Part shown: positions 1 to 8,906 of the stretch, piece by piece
Position numbering within the stretch: position 1 is the stretch's first letter
Layout of the letters: every line of letters begins with the position of its first letter
Source: Brucella sp. 21LCYQ03
GTDB lineage: Bacteria > Pseudomonadota > Alphaproteobacteria > Rhizobiales > Rhizobiaceae
DNA: 64,000 nucleotides
Assembly (NCBI RefSeq): GCF_023554105.1
Contig: NZ_JAMJWE010000011.1
Location: forward strand, 62,001-126,000
Direction of reading: 5' to 3'
Translations under genes and position numbers: made by a program
The notes under the pieces: model-generated
The model's input: only the letters and a program-made list of their open reading frames with translations
What the model was told of the DNA's origin: nothing
Database searches by the model: none

Positions 1-264
1 ACATTCCATCGTGCGCTTGCGAGCGCTACACATAATGAGTATTTCCCACTGGTGCTTGGCTTTATTGCGGAGCGTATCAGTCATGCCATCCGAGCGGCGC
101 GCGCGCGTGCAGTGCTTGAAGAGATTGTTGAGATTACAATTGCCGAGCATGTCGCCATTCGCGATGCGATTGCGGCGCGAGATCCGCTGAAAGCGCGTGA
201 CGTTATGCGCAACCATGTCGTGGGCGCAGCAAACCGCGTTAATCTTCAGCTGGAAATATTTTAA
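1..264 (+). CDS. FCD-domain (FadR/GntR family) transcriptional regulator, 3' end only
   Basis: Only the C-terminal part lies in the window, read in frame from the first base. The visible residues (FHRALASATHNEYF, then a helical stretch ending in HVAIRDAIAARDPLKARDVMRNH) look like the effector-binding FCD domain, whose FH...A..N and H..I..AI.ARD patterns carry metal or ligand contacts. The winged-helix DNA-binding half is off the left edge. The gene ends 11 bases before gluconokinase on the same strand, so by inference it regulates gluconate or sugar-acid use. The family call is fairly firm; the effector is not visible. Confidence 0.8.
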   Translation, partial: TFHRALASATHNEYFPLVLGFIAERISHAIRAARARAVLEEIVEITIAEHVAIRDAIAARDPLKARDVMRNHVVGAANRVNLQLEIF

Positions 265-275
265 GGATCTGGAAC

Positions 276-782
276 ATGCGTATTATTGTGATGGGTGTTT
301 CTGGTTCTGGAAAGTCAACGGTTGGTGAAAAGCTTGCAGAGTCGCTCAATCTACCATTCCTTGAAGGTGATAGCCTGCATCCTCAATCCAATGTCGATAA
401 AATGATCGCTGGAATTCCGTTGCAGGATGAAGATCGATGGCCTTGGCTGGATCAGATCGGTGAACAGTTGGCCGCTGCGCATGATGGTATTGTTGTATCT
501 TGCTCATCGTTGAAAAAGAGCTATCGCGACCGGATGCGTGCTGCTTCCGGCGGTCCACTGATGTTTGTCTTTCTTGATGGTAGCTTTGACGTTTTACATC
601 TGCATATGGGGCAGAGAACTGGTCACTTCATGCCTGTAAAAATGCTGGAAAGCCAGCTTGCAACGCTTGAAAGCCCCGTTGGTGAAGCTCTGGTTTTCCG
701 TGCCGATGTAGCTGACCCAATCGAGAAAATCGTTGCGGAAAGTCTCGACTGGGTATGTTCTGTAAAGGACGAGTTAGCGTAA
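276..782 (+). CDS. gntK: Gluconokinase
   Basis: 168 residues, the usual size for GntK-type gluconokinase, which phosphorylates D-gluconate with ATP to 6-phosphogluconate in the cytoplasm. A P-loop GVSGSGKST starts at residue 7. It is followed by the family patterns EGDSLHP, DRWPWL and VSCSSLKKSYRDRMR, and by GHFMP near residue 121. The start has an AAGGA-type ribosome site just upstream. It lies directly after a GntR/FCD-type regulator, as sugar-acid genes often do. Its last 9 bases overlap the end of the convergent SLC13 transporter gene. Confidence 0.95.
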   Translation: MRIIVMGVSGSGKSTVGEKLAESLNLPFLEGDSLHPQSNVDKMIAGIPLQDEDRWPWLDQIGEQLAAAHDGIVVSCSSLKKSYRDRMRAASGGPLMFVFLDGSFDVLHLHMGQRTGHFMPVKMLESQLATLESPVGEALVFRADVADPIEKIVAESLDWVCSVKDELA

Positions 783-2546
783 AGGCCAGAAGAACATCAG
801 TGCTGGTACAGTCACCAGTGCAATGATGATCGACAATGGCAGCCCAAGCCTCGGATAGTCGCTGAACTTATAGCCACCCGGTCCCATCACCAGCGTATTG
901 CATTGATGTCCGATTGGCGTGAGGAAATCGCAGCCTGCTCCAATTGCAACGGCCATCAGAAATGCTTCGGGCTTGAAGCCAAGACCGGAGGCAAAGCTTG
1001 TGGCAATAGGTGCCATGACAAGCACGGTTGCGGCATTGTTAAGAAATGGCGTTACCATCATAGCTGTGACCAGAATAAGCGCCAGTGCACCATAGGGGGG
1101 CAATTCATGACCGATGCTGGAAAGCCATTGCGCAATGAGTTCTGTTCCGCCTGTGGTGCGCAGCGCATCTGATACGGGTATCAGGGCTGCTAGCATGACC
1201 AGAATTGGTCCGTCGATTTCGTCATAGACTTCGTTGATCGGAATGACTTTAAACAGCAGCATTGCAACTGCTGCCGCAAAGAACGCAATAGCCACAGGGA
1301 CAATGCTGAACGCCGTGGCTCCAATCGCTGCGATCAGTATCGAAAGAGGTATGAGCGCGCGCCGGACACTGCCGAGCATTAGCTTGCGACGTGCGAGTGG
1401 CAGCAGCTCAAATTCTGTTAGAAAGCTCGAAAGATTGGCCTGTCTGCCTTGCAGAACGACGACATCACCAAAGCTTAACCGCACTTCGCTTAGCCGTTCA
1501 GAAATACGTTGTCCGGGACGACTGACGGCAAGCAGGTTGACCTCGTAGCGTGCATAAAGATCGAGCTGTTGTGCATTGAGACCTTCGAGGCGGGAATTGG
1601 TTCCAATAACAGCTTCGACTGTTTCTATCTCGGTCGAACCGCTTGTATCCGATGGGTTGCGGTTTTTGGACAGTGTGAGTTTGCCCGAACTGACAACGGT
1701 ATCCAGTGCCTTCGGATCACCTTCAAGAAGCACGATATCATTTTCTGCAAGCACCGTATCAGGAAGCGGCGTGATGCGGCTCTTCTTGCGAATGATCGAC
1801 GTCACCATAGCCTCGCCCTCGGCGGGCTTTATGAGGTCGCTGATGCGCTTTCCCAAGACCGAAGAATTTGCAGCGACACTGGCTTCCGAGGCATAGTTTT
1901 TGATCTTGATGGCATCGTCGAGCGATGCGCTTTCGCGTGTGCGCTGTGGCACAAGCCAATAGAACGTAACCAAATAAATAAGTCCGACAACTGCCAGAAC
2001 AGCACCGACGGGGGTGAAGTCGAACATCGTGAATGGCTCGCCAACCATTTCGCCGCGAATGCGCGAAACAACGATGTTAGGTGAGGTACCAACCTGCGTC
2101 ATTAATCCGCCGAGAAGCGCACCAAATGCCATTGGCATTAGAAAAGTTGAAGGAGATACATTGGAACGTCGGGCAAACTGAAAAGCGACAGGGATCATAA
2201 TGGCCAATGCACCGACGTTTTTCACAAACGCAGATAAGACCGTCACGATTGCTACGAGTACCGCGAGCTGTAGCCTAACGCTATTCAGGTCTGGAAGAAA
2301 GCGTTGAACTGCTTCCTGCATCAGGCCTGAGCGCGCCACGCCCGCGCTTACAATCAGCGCACTCCCAACGATGATCACGATGTCATCGCTGAAACCGGTA
2401 AATGCCTGATCGAAGGGCACTACGCCAACTGTCACGGCCAGCAGCAAAGAACAAAGAGCGACAATATCGTATCGGAATCTGCCCCAGATAAATGCCCCCA
2501 TCATGAGAATAATCACTGCGAAGGACAGTATCTGCTGGTGCGTCAT
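774..2546 (-). CDS. SLC13-family anion transporter with TrkA-C domains
   Basis: About 590 residues of an inner-membrane permease of the divalent anion:sodium symporter (SLC13/ArsB-like) superfamily. Hydrophobic segments fill residues 1-200. A soluble middle part of about 200 residues holds two TrkA-C-like (RCK_C) modules, with patterns such as ISDLIKPAEGEAMVTSIIRK and NDIVLLEGDPKAL, then FGDVVVLQG. A second set of membrane helices contains NNAATVLVMAPIA and the C-terminal GAGCDFLTPIGHQ. This layout occurs in sulfate, tungstate or dicarboxylate carriers, so the substrate is unknown. The start was set at an ATG with GAGGAA upstream; a TTG lies 18 bases earlier. It is convergent with gntK and overlaps it by 9 bases. 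Confidence 0.85.
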   Translation of the reverse strand: MTHQQILSFAVIILMMGAFIWGRFRYDIVALCSLLLAVTVGVVPFDQAFTGFSDDIVIIVGSALIVSAGVARSGLMQEAVQRFLPDLNSVRLQLAVLVAIVTVLSAFVKNVGALAIMIPVAFQFARRSNVSPSTFLMPMAFGALLGGLMTQVGTSPNIVVSRIRGEMVGEPFTMFDFTPVGAVLAVVGLIYLVTFYWLVPQRTRESASLDDAIKIKNYASEASVAANSSVLGKRISDLIKPAEGEAMVTSIIRKKSRITPLPDTVLAENDIVLLEGDPKALDTVVSSGKLTLSKNRNPSDTSGSTEIETVEAVIGTNSRLEGLNAQQLDLYARYEVNLLAVSRPGQRISERLSEVRLSFGDVVVLQGRQANLSSFLTEFELLPLARRKLMLGSVRRALIPLSILIAAIGATAFSIVPVAIAFFAAAVAMLLFKVIPINEVYDEIDGPILVMLAALIPVSDALRTTGGTELIAQWLSSIGHELPPYGALALILVTAMMVTPFLNNAATVLVMAPIATSFASGLGFKPEAFLMAVAIGAGCDFLTPIGHQCNTLVMGPGGYKFSDYPRLGLPLSIIIALVTVPALMFFWPLR

Positions 2547-2642
2547 TCTATGCGTATTCCTCAAAAAGAGAAAAATATTCTACTGCTGTGTAGCGCATAA
2601 AAACCAAAACGAAAACGGCTAATAAAAGGGACTTATTATGTT

Positions 2643-2670
2643 TCGGGCGCTCAGTTTCCTGAACGCCCGA
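2643..2670 (-). terminator. Hairpin downstream of ugpC
   Basis: TCGGGCG (2643-2649) pairs with CGCCCGA (2664-2670), and an inner TCAG...CTGA extends the stem. It begins 9 bases beyond the ugpC stop. There is no immediate T-run on the minus strand, so it may be a weak terminator or an mRNA 3'-end stabiliser. Confidence 0.45.
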
Positions 2671-2678
2671 CATTGAAA

Positions 2679-3734
2679 TTAGTTGCTTACTCGACGACCG
2701 TCAGCGCCAAAAACATGTATATTTTTTGCTGATGCGCCGATTTTGACGACTTCATCCACCGAATGCTCGGAGCGGCCCGGAACACGGAAGATCAGCGGCT
2801 TGCCATCGGTAAGTGAGCCATGGATATAGCTTTCTGCCCCAACCAGCTCGATTGCTTCGATACGAACTTCTGTATTGAAGCCATCAGCCTCGGGTTCGCC
2901 AGCCTCGATGATGCGAATGTCTTCCGGACGCACACCGAAGGTATATTTGTCCGAAGGAAGCGTCACAGCCTTACCCGGCTGCCAGACATTGTTCTCGCCG
3001 CTTTCCAGCAGGTTCATCGATGGTGATCCGATGAAGGTTGCAACGAAGGTCGAAGCTGGCTTTTCGTAAAGCTCTATTGGCGTGCCAACTTGCTCGATAT
3101 TGCCGGCGTTGAGCACCACAAGACGATCCGCCATGGTCATGGCTTCCATCTGGTCGTGTGTCACGTAAACGCTGGTTGTGCCAAGCGAACGCTGGAGGCG
3201 CTTGATTTCAACACGCATCTGCACGCGCAGTTTCGCGTCGAGGTTCGACAGCGGTTCATCGAAAAGGAATGCCGATGGTTCACGAACAATTGCGCGGCCC
3301 ATTGCAACACGCTGGCGCTGACCACCGGAAAGTTGGCGCGGTTTGCGATCAAGGAACTGCTCGATTTCAAGTGCTTTCGCGGCTTTGGCGATACGGCGTT
3401 CGATTTCGTCCTTCGGTGTTTTACGATTTTTCAGGCCATAGGCGAGGTTTTCGCGGACCGTCATATGCGGGTAAAGCGCATAGTTCTGGAACACCATCGC
3501 GATATCGCGCTCGGCTGGTTCCACGTCGTTAACAACGCGGTCGCCGATAGAAATCGTGCCACCGGTAATACCTTCAAGGCCTGCAATCATACGCAGAAGC
3601 GTGGACTTGCCGCAGCCCGACGGGCCGACGAGAACGACAAATTCGCCGTCCTGAATATCCAGCGAAACGCCTTTGATGACTTCAATGCCGCCGCCATAGC
3701 TCTTGCGGACATTATCAAGAATGATCTTGCTCAT
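2679..3734 (-). CDS. ugpC: Glycerol-3-phosphate ABC transporter ATP-binding protein
   Basis: 351 residues starting MSKIILDNV. This is a MalK/UgpC-type ATPase that energises import of sn-glycerol-3-phosphate and glycerophosphodiesters. It has Walker [11 protein letters not shown]-loop [12 protein letters not shown], signature LSGGQRQR, Walker [16 protein letters not shown] and switch [11 protein letters not shown]-terminal TOBE/OB regulatory region contains FGVRPEDI. A longer reading frame extends 108 bases upstream, but those codons lie inside ugpE and do not look like protein. The chosen ATG overlaps the ugpE stop as TAATG, so translation is probably coupled. It is the last gene of ugpBAEC, 115 bases or so before the SLC13 gene. 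Confidence 0.95.
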   Translation of the reverse strand: MSKIILDNVRKSYGGGIEVIKGVSLDIQDGEFVVLVGPSGCGKSTLLRMIAGLEGITGGTISIGDRVVNDVEPAERDIAMVFQNYALYPHMTVRENLAYGLKNRKTPKDEIERRIAKAAKALEIEQFLDRKPRQLSGGQRQRVAMGRAIVREPSAFLFDEPLSNLDAKLRVQMRVEIKRLQRSLGTTSVYVTHDQMEAMTMADRLVVLNAGNIEQVGTPIELYEKPASTFVATFIGSPSMNLLESGENNVWQPGKAVTLPSDKYTFGVRPEDIRIIEAGEPEADGFNTEVRIEAIELVGAESYIHGSLTDGKPLIFRVPGRSEHSVDEVVKIGASAKNIHVFGADGRRVSN

Positions 3735-4582
3735 TATTTTTCCGTTTCCACGAGACCTTTGACGAACCAGCGCTGCATGAGAACAACAACGAGGATCGGC
3801 GGTATAATAGCCAGAATGGCCGTAACCATGACGAAGTTCCACGGTGTGGAAGCGTCAGCGAAATCGACCATACGGCGCAGGCCGATAATGATTGTATTCA
3901 TTTTCGCATCATTGGTGACGAGCAGTGGCCACAGATATTGGGTCCAGCCATAAATGAAGAGAATGACGAAGAGGGCCGCAATGTTCGTCTTCGACAGTGG
4001 CAGCAGAATGTCGCGCATAAAGCGGAATGGTCCTGCATTATCAATGCGTGCAGCTTCTACCAATTCGCCGGGAATTGTTAGGAAGAACTGACGGAACAGG
4101 AAGGTTGCTGTCGCTGATGCCATAAGCGGCAGTGTCAGCCCCGCATAAGTATCGATCATGCCAAGATCCACAATGACCTTATAGGTTGGCAGAATACGCA
4201 CTTCGACTGGCAGCATTAGCGTGACGAAGATCATCCAGAAGAAGAACATGCGGCACGGAAAGCGGAAGAACACAATCGCAAAGGCCGACATGAACGAGAT
4301 GATGATTTTGCCAACTGCGATGAGCATGGCGACAACAAACGAATTCCACAGAAGACGTTCCAGGCTCACGCCGACTACGCGTTCGACGCCACCGAAGATG
4401 GCTTCGTTGTAGTTTTCCAGCATATGCCCACCGGGAACGAGCTGGATCGGGGGGCGAAGAATGTCACCTGAAGTGAGTGTCGATGCGACGAATGTGTAAT
4501 AAATCGGAAAGGCAACTACGATGATCCCGATAATCAGGATCAAGTGGCCTAACAGATTTGAGACTGGGCGTTTTTCTATCAT
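3734..4582 (-). CDS. ugpE: Glycerol-3-phosphate ABC transporter permease
   Basis: 282 residues ([13 protein letters not shown]...), the size I recall for Brucella UgpE. It is a six-helix MalG-type inner-membrane permease. The cytoplasmic EAA loop reads [26 protein letters not shown], which contacts UgpC. A GTG 15 bases upstream would overlap the ugpA stop by 4 bases (GTGA). I prefer the internal ATG because it has a GAGTGAGGC ribosome site and matches the family's N terminus. The gene pairs with UgpA to form the membrane channel. Confidence 0.93.
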   Translation of the reverse strand: MIEKRPVSNLLGHLILIIGIIVVAFPIYYTFVASTLTSGDILRPPIQLVPGGHMLENYNEAIFGGVERVVGVSLERLLWNSFVVAMLIAVGKIIISFMSAFAIVFFRFPCRMFFFWMIFVTLMLPVEVRILPTYKVIVDLGMIDTYAGLTLPLMASATATFLFRQFFLTIPGELVEAARIDNAGPFRFMRDILLPLSKTNIAALFVILFIYGWTQYLWPLLVTNDAKMNTIIIGLRRMVDFADASTPWNFVMVTAILAIIPPILVVVLMQRWFVKGLVETEK

Positions 4583-4593
4583 GTTCGCCTCAC

Positions 4594-5475
4594 TCACGAA
4601 TAATGCACGCGCTTCTCAATGAAGCGGAACTGGAATGCGGTCAGGGCGATTACGATAATCATCAGAATAACCGACTGCGCCGAGGACGAGCCGAGGTTAA
4701 GATTGACGAAACCGTCGTTATAAACCTTGTAGACCAGAGTTTCGGTGGCTTTGGCAGGGCCGCCGCCGGTGACAGCATGAATGATGCCGAATGTGTCGAA
4801 GAAGGCGTAAACCGTGTTGACCACCAACAGGAAGAAAGTCGTCGGTGCCAAAAGCGGGAACACAATCGACCAGAAACGCCGTGCGCCACGTGCGCCATCG
4901 ATGGCCGCAGCTTCAATCAGCGATTTTGGGATAGCCTGAAGACCCGCAACAAAGAACAGGAAATTATAGGAAATCTGTTTCCATGCGGCAGCACCAACGA
5001 TCATCGCCATTGCCTGATTGCCATTTAGCAGCGGGTCCCATGCGAAACCTGCGCTACGCAGCATATAAGCCAGTGTACCCATGGCAGGGTTGAACATGAA
5101 CAGCCAGAGCATACCGGCGACTGCAGGTGCTACTGCATAAGGCCAGATCAGAAGGGTGCGATAAAATGTCTTTCCGCGAATAACTTTGTCGGCGGCGGTT
5201 GCGAGCAACAAGGCTGCACCCATCGCAACAAATGCTGTCAGGAGATTGAAAACAATCGTCACCTGAACAGAATGCAGGTAATTCGGATCAGACAGAACAT
5301 TGGTAAAATTGGCTAATCCAACAAATGTCGATTTCAATCCAAAAGCGTCTTCACGCATGAAGGACTGATAAATAGCCTGACTTGCTGGCCAGAAAAAGAA
5401 GATCACAGTCAATATGATCTGCGGGGCCAGCAGCAAATAGGGTAAGATTTTGTTTGGAAACGTAACATTTTGCAC
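4594..5475 (-). CDS. ugpA: Glycerol-3-phosphate ABC transporter permease
   Basis: 293 residues of a MalF-type permease that forms the membrane pore with UgpE. It begins [20 protein letters not shown], a typical first membrane segment. The EAA loop is [27 protein letters not shown]. The GTG start follows AAGGAAACTCCCC, a good ribosome site, and gives the usual family length. A TTG 33 bases upstream is the alternative. It lies between ugpB (71 bases upstream) and ugpE. Confidence 0.93.
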   Translation of the reverse strand: MQNVTFPNKILPYLLLAPQIILTVIFFFWPASQAIYQSFMREDAFGLKSTFVGLANFTNVLSDPNYLHSVQVTIVFNLLTAFVAMGAALLLATAADKVIRGKTFYRTLLIWPYAVAPAVAGMLWLFMFNPAMGTLAYMLRSAGFAWDPLLNGNQAMAMIVGAAAWKQISYNFLFFVAGLQAIPKSLIEAAAIDGARGARRFWSIVFPLLAPTTFFLLVVNTVYAFFDTFGIIHAVTGGGPAKATETLVYKVYNDGFVNLNLGSSSAQSVILMIIVIALTAFQFRFIEKRVHYS

Positions 5476-5546
5476 GGGGAGTTTCCTTGCGGATAGCAAT
5501 GCCGCCAAACCCTTTGAGGTCAGGCGGCACGCTCTAGTTCATCAGA

Positions 5547-6848
5547 TTATTGTGCGGCTGCAATCGCGTCGTTTGCACGCTTAACAGCATTGTCGAGTGC
5601 AGTTTTTGCATCCTGCTTACCGCCAAGCATCGCTTCATATTCTTCGTTCAGAATATCGCGAACCTGCGGCAGATTGACGAGGCGAACACCCTTGGAGTTT
5701 TCCGTCGGTGCCTTGCCCATCATCTGAAGGATTGGCGTTTCACGACCCGGATTCTTTTCATAGAAGTCCGAGTTCTTCGTTGCTTCATAAGCAGCCATCG
5801 TCACAGGCAGATAGCCGGATTTTTCATGCAGCTTCTGCTGGATGTTGGTCTGCGAAAGGAAGTTGAAGAACTGTGCAATGCCCTTGTACTGGTCGTCGCT
5901 AAGGCCAGCAAACACCCAGAGGCTTGCGCCGCCCGGAATGGTGTTCTGTGGGCCATGACCTTCGTAATAAGGAAGCTGGCCGATGCCGTAATTCATGCCG
6001 GACTTGATGATGTCGCCAAGACCACCTGACGATTCAGTCAGGATCGCGCATTCGCCAGAGGTAAAGAGTTGCTTTGCTTCAGAGGTGCGACCGCCGTAAC
6101 GGAAGGTGCCGTCTTTAGCGAGATCAGCAATAGCCTGGAAATGCTCAACGAAAAGTGGCTCATTGATCTTGAGCTCAACATTGGTGCCGCCGAGACCATT
6201 TTCATTGGTACCGTAGGAAACATTGTTCCATGCGGAGAAGTTTTCAGTCTGAATCCATGTCAGCCATGTCGAGGTGAAGCCGCAAGGAGAAGCGCCGCTT
6301 GCCTTGATTTTCTTGGCTGCTTCGAAAACTTCCGGCCATGTCTTTGGCGGATTGTTTTCATCAAGGCCAGCTTTCTTGAAAGCGTCCTTGTTGTAATAAA
6401 GGATTGGCGAAGAGGAGTTGTAAGGGAACGACAGCATTGTGCCGTCTGGCTTGGAGTAATAAGCGACGATGCCCGGCAGATATTGCGACTTGTCGAACTT
6501 GTAGCCGCCTTTTTCGAGCACTTCTGCTGCTGGAACCATAGCGCCTTCAGCAGCCATCATCACACCGCTACCAGCGTCAAAAACCTGAATGATTGCCGGT
6601 GGCTGCTTGGAACGGAACGCGGCGATGCCTGCATTCAACGTTTCTGGATAGCTGCCTTTATAGACTGGAACGATCTTGTATTCGCTCTGGCTTTCGTTAA
6701 ACTCTTTCGAAAGCTCATTGATCATTTCGTTGTTCGCGCCAGTCATGCCGTGCCACCAGCTCAGCTCTGTTTGTGCGAAAGCCTGTGAACCGATAGTTAG
6801 GGCAAGGGCGCCAGTCAGCGCTGAAGTTGTGATCAGACGGGTAAGCAT
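5547..6848 (-). CDS. ugpB: Periplasmic glycerol-3-phosphate-binding protein
   Basis: 433 residues. A Sec signal peptide (MLTRLITTSALTGALALTIG, then SQAFAQ) is followed by a family-1 extracellular solute-binding protein beginning TELSWWHGMTGANNEMINEL. The pattern SSPILYYNKDAFKKAGLD and the WWH...N start are characteristic of UgpB, which delivers sn-glycerol-3-phosphate and glycerophosphodiesters to UgpAE. The ATG has a strong AGGAGGAAAT site. A frame extending 36 bases further lacks this. It is the first gene of the operon. Its upstream region carries a possible PhoB site at 6932-6949, which fits a phosphate-starvation role. Confidence 0.95.
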   Translation of the reverse strand: MLTRLITTSALTGALALTIGSQAFAQTELSWWHGMTGANNEMINELSKEFNESQSEYKIVPVYKGSYPETLNAGIAAFRSKQPPAIIQVFDAGSGVMMAAEGAMVPAAEVLEKGGYKFDKSQYLPGIVAYYSKPDGTMLSFPYNSSSPILYYNKDAFKKAGLDENNPPKTWPEVFEAAKKIKASGASPCGFTSTWLTWIQTENFSAWNNVSYGTNENGLGGTNVELKINEPLFVEHFQAIADLAKDGTFRYGGRTSEAKQLFTSGECAILTESSGGLGDIIKSGMNYGIGQLPYYEGHGPQNTIPGGASLWVFAGLSDDQYKGIAQFFNFLSQTNIQQKLHEKSGYLPVTMAAYEATKNSDFYEKNPGRETPILQMMGKAPTENSKGVRLVNLPQVRDILNEEYEAMLGGKQDAKTALDNAVKRANDAIAAAQ

Positions 6849-7334
6849 ATTTCCTCCTCGGAAATGAGGTTTCGTGAATTTCAAGAACGGATTCGTTCCA
6901 CTCTCAAGGTTCCGATACCTGCATTATGGTTATTACACTTATATGACTGCAAATTCGCTATAGGGCAACTTTTCTCTCCCTTAATAGAATAAAACCGAAA
7001 ATGTTAATCGGTGAAAGGAAAAAAAACGAAAAAGAAACGATAATTTTGTGCAGAAGATGTGGATAGTGTTCTGAACCGACCATTGATCAAGCTTGCATTC
7101 TTGGTTTTGGGTTCAGATTTCAGTTTTCACGATTTTCGAAAAAACTTTTATCACCCTTATAAAGCCCAATCAAAAAATCAGCAAACTCATGGACTTGCAC
7201 CAAAAGTCGAATCCCAATTAAGTGACCTTCTTCAAAATTGCTAATTAGCTTTTGATCAATCTTAAGCAGTTTTGAATAAACACTATTTTCACATGCGGAC
7301 AGTTTATTGTCCGAGAATGCCCGACGGAGATATT
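6849..7334. other. Divergent intergenic region between ugpB and the serine hydrolase
   Basis: About 490 AT-rich bases with no convincing gene. It must hold the leftward ugp promoter and the rightward hydrolase promoter. I see the possible Pho box (6932-6949) and a small palindrome GCTAATTAGC (7240-7249). Short open frames here lack family resemblance and codon bias. Confidence 0.6.
6932..6949 (-). promoter_or_regulatory. Possible PhoB box upstream of ugpB
   Basis: On the minus strand the sequence reads CAGTCAT-ATAA-GTGTAAT. This is two imperfect copies of the CTGTCAT half-site separated by four bases, the layout of PhoB boxes. Half-site matches are 6/7 and 5/7. It lies 84-101 bases before the ugpB start. 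ugp operons are PhoB-activated in several bacteria; control here is inferred. Confidence 0.4.
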
Positions 7335-8843
7335 ATGCCCGCCCATGCTGACTGGAATGCAGCCTCGTTGTTTGCAAAGCATTATTCCAGAACATGGAGC
7401 AAAGATGAACCGGGCGGTGTCATCATTGGGTTTGATTTGGATGGCGTGAAATTCGCTTATGCCGGAGGGCTTGAGAGCCTTTCGACAGGTACTCCTTTTA
7501 CGGCAAACACCGTTGTTCGATATGCCTCCATTACCAAGCATATTTTCTGCGCGATGTTGTTGCGTCATTCCGATTTGATTGGTCTCAATGACCGTCTTGG
7601 TGATCATTTGCCAGAATTGCAGAGTCCGCTCGCTGACGTTACCGTTGCGCGTGCGCTCGATATGACAGGTGGTTTACCGGACGCGCGTGAGTGCCTGACG
7701 CTCTTGGGACTATCCGTATATTCGCATACGAATGCAGCAAGCTTGATGGAGTTTCTTGGCAGTTTAGAGCGGCTTAATTTTCCCGCAGGCACGGAAATTT
7801 CATATTCCAATACAGGCTATAGACTGGTTGAAGCGGCATTCGAGCGCAAAGGCGTCTTCTTTAAAGACTTTGTGCGCTCGGAAATAAGCCAGCCCCTTAA
7901 TATCTGTATGGAAGCTCCAGATGAGTGGGCTGATCCCGTCAAAGGTCTTGTCCCTGGGTATTTTAAAGCCAACGGAAAATGGCAGCAAAGCAGCGCGGGT
8001 TTGCATCTTTCTGCATCGGGCAGTGTCGCTGGCAGCGGTATGGCACTCACAAAATGGGTGAAAGCCCTTTTGGCCGGTGACGGCGCATCGAACGGATTGC
8101 TCTCGACACTCTCAGCGGAGCATTTTCTAAGTGACGGTCGTCCGACAGGTTACGGTTTAGGTCTGCGCTGGGATGATATTGACGGGAAGCGGGTCATTGG
8201 TCATGGCGGCTCGCATCCGGGCTATAAAAGTTATTTCTTGCTAGATACGATCGATAAAACCGGCATAGTCGTGGTCTGTAATCGAGAAGATGCCGACACA
8301 CATACAATCGCACGTGACTGCATGGCGGCACTTTATGGGCTATCTCTGCCTGAAAAGACGTCCACGATTCCGGATGGTTTGTATGTTGCCGACACTGGCC
8401 CATTCTGGCTTGAGATGCGTGACGGCTTTGCAAATTATCTCGGCGCCGAAGACAGACTTTACGATATTGGGGACGGTTGGACTTCCTCCTTTTCTCCTTC
8501 ATCGCCGATGAAATTGCGCTGGGATGGTGACTTTCTGCAAGGGGAAATTGGCCATGTGAGGCGTAAATTGCGGCCAGTGCATCCAAAGCCAGTCGCAAAA
8601 GAATTTGACGGACGCTGGAATGCTCCGATTTATGGAGCGTCATTCACCGTGGATAATGGCCACATTATTATGGGGATCGGCCCGACGCGTCAGATCATGC
8701 CGCTTGAAGATTTGGGCCATGGTCGCGCCTTGTTTGCGTTGCAGGATGGGCCTTGGAGCAAGCGCATCTGCATGCACCTCATTGGTGAAAACAGGCTTGA
8801 ATTGGTTCTCAATCGGAGCCGAGTCATCGAATATCAGCGTTGA
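7335..8843 (+). CDS. S12-family serine hydrolase (D-aminopeptidase / class C beta-lactamase fold)
   Basis: About 502 residues. The active-site signature SITK (S65-x-x-K68), the second motif YSN (Y157-S-N159) and a third motif HGGSHPGY match the penicillin-recognising S12 peptidase fold. The catalytic domain of about 330 residues is followed by about 150 residues of probable beta-barrel. This is the layout of the D-aminopeptidase Dap characterised from Ochrobactrum anthropi, but sequence similarity looks only moderate, so the substrate (D-amino-acid peptide, amide or ester) is open. No signal peptide is evident, so it is probably cytoplasmic. The ATG at 7335 follows GACGGAGATATT. A frame opening 63 bases earlier lacks a ribosome site. 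It is divergent from ugpB. Confidence 0.8.
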   Translation: MPAHADWNAASLFAKHYSRTWSKDEPGGVIIGFDLDGVKFAYAGGLESLSTGTPFTANTVVRYASITKHIFCAMLLRHSDLIGLNDRLGDHLPELQSPLADVTVARALDMTGGLPDARECLTLLGLSVYSHTNAASLMEFLGSLERLNFPAGTEISYSNTGYRLVEAAFERKGVFFKDFVRSEISQPLNICMEAPDEWADPVKGLVPGYFKANGKWQQSSAGLHLSASGSVAGSGMALTKWVKALLAGDGASNGLLSTLSAEHFLSDGRPTGYGLGLRWDDIDGKRVIGHGGSHPGYKSYFLLDTIDKTGIVVVCNREDADTHTIARDCMAALYGLSLPEKTSTIPDGLYVADTGPFWLEMRDGFANYLGAEDRLYDIGDGWTSSFSPSSPMKLRWDGDFLQGEIGHVRRKLRPVHPKPVAKEFDGRWNAPIYGASFTVDNGHIIMGIGPTRQIMPLEDLGHGRALFALQDGPWSKRICMHLIGENRLELVLNRSRVIEYQR

Positions 8844-8906
8844 AGTTGCTTCATTGTGTTACTTTCGGGAAATTGATTCCGAAAATGATTTGAATGGAGT
8901 GAGCCA

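Noticed and set aside
3090-3953. A 287-codon open frame opposite ugpC/ugpE
   Set aside because: It spans the junction of two clear ugp genes on the other strand and has no family resemblance.
7240-7249. GCTAATTAGC palindrome before the serine hydrolase
   Set aside because: A 10-base AT-rich palindrome is expected by chance in such sequence and has no second copy nearby.
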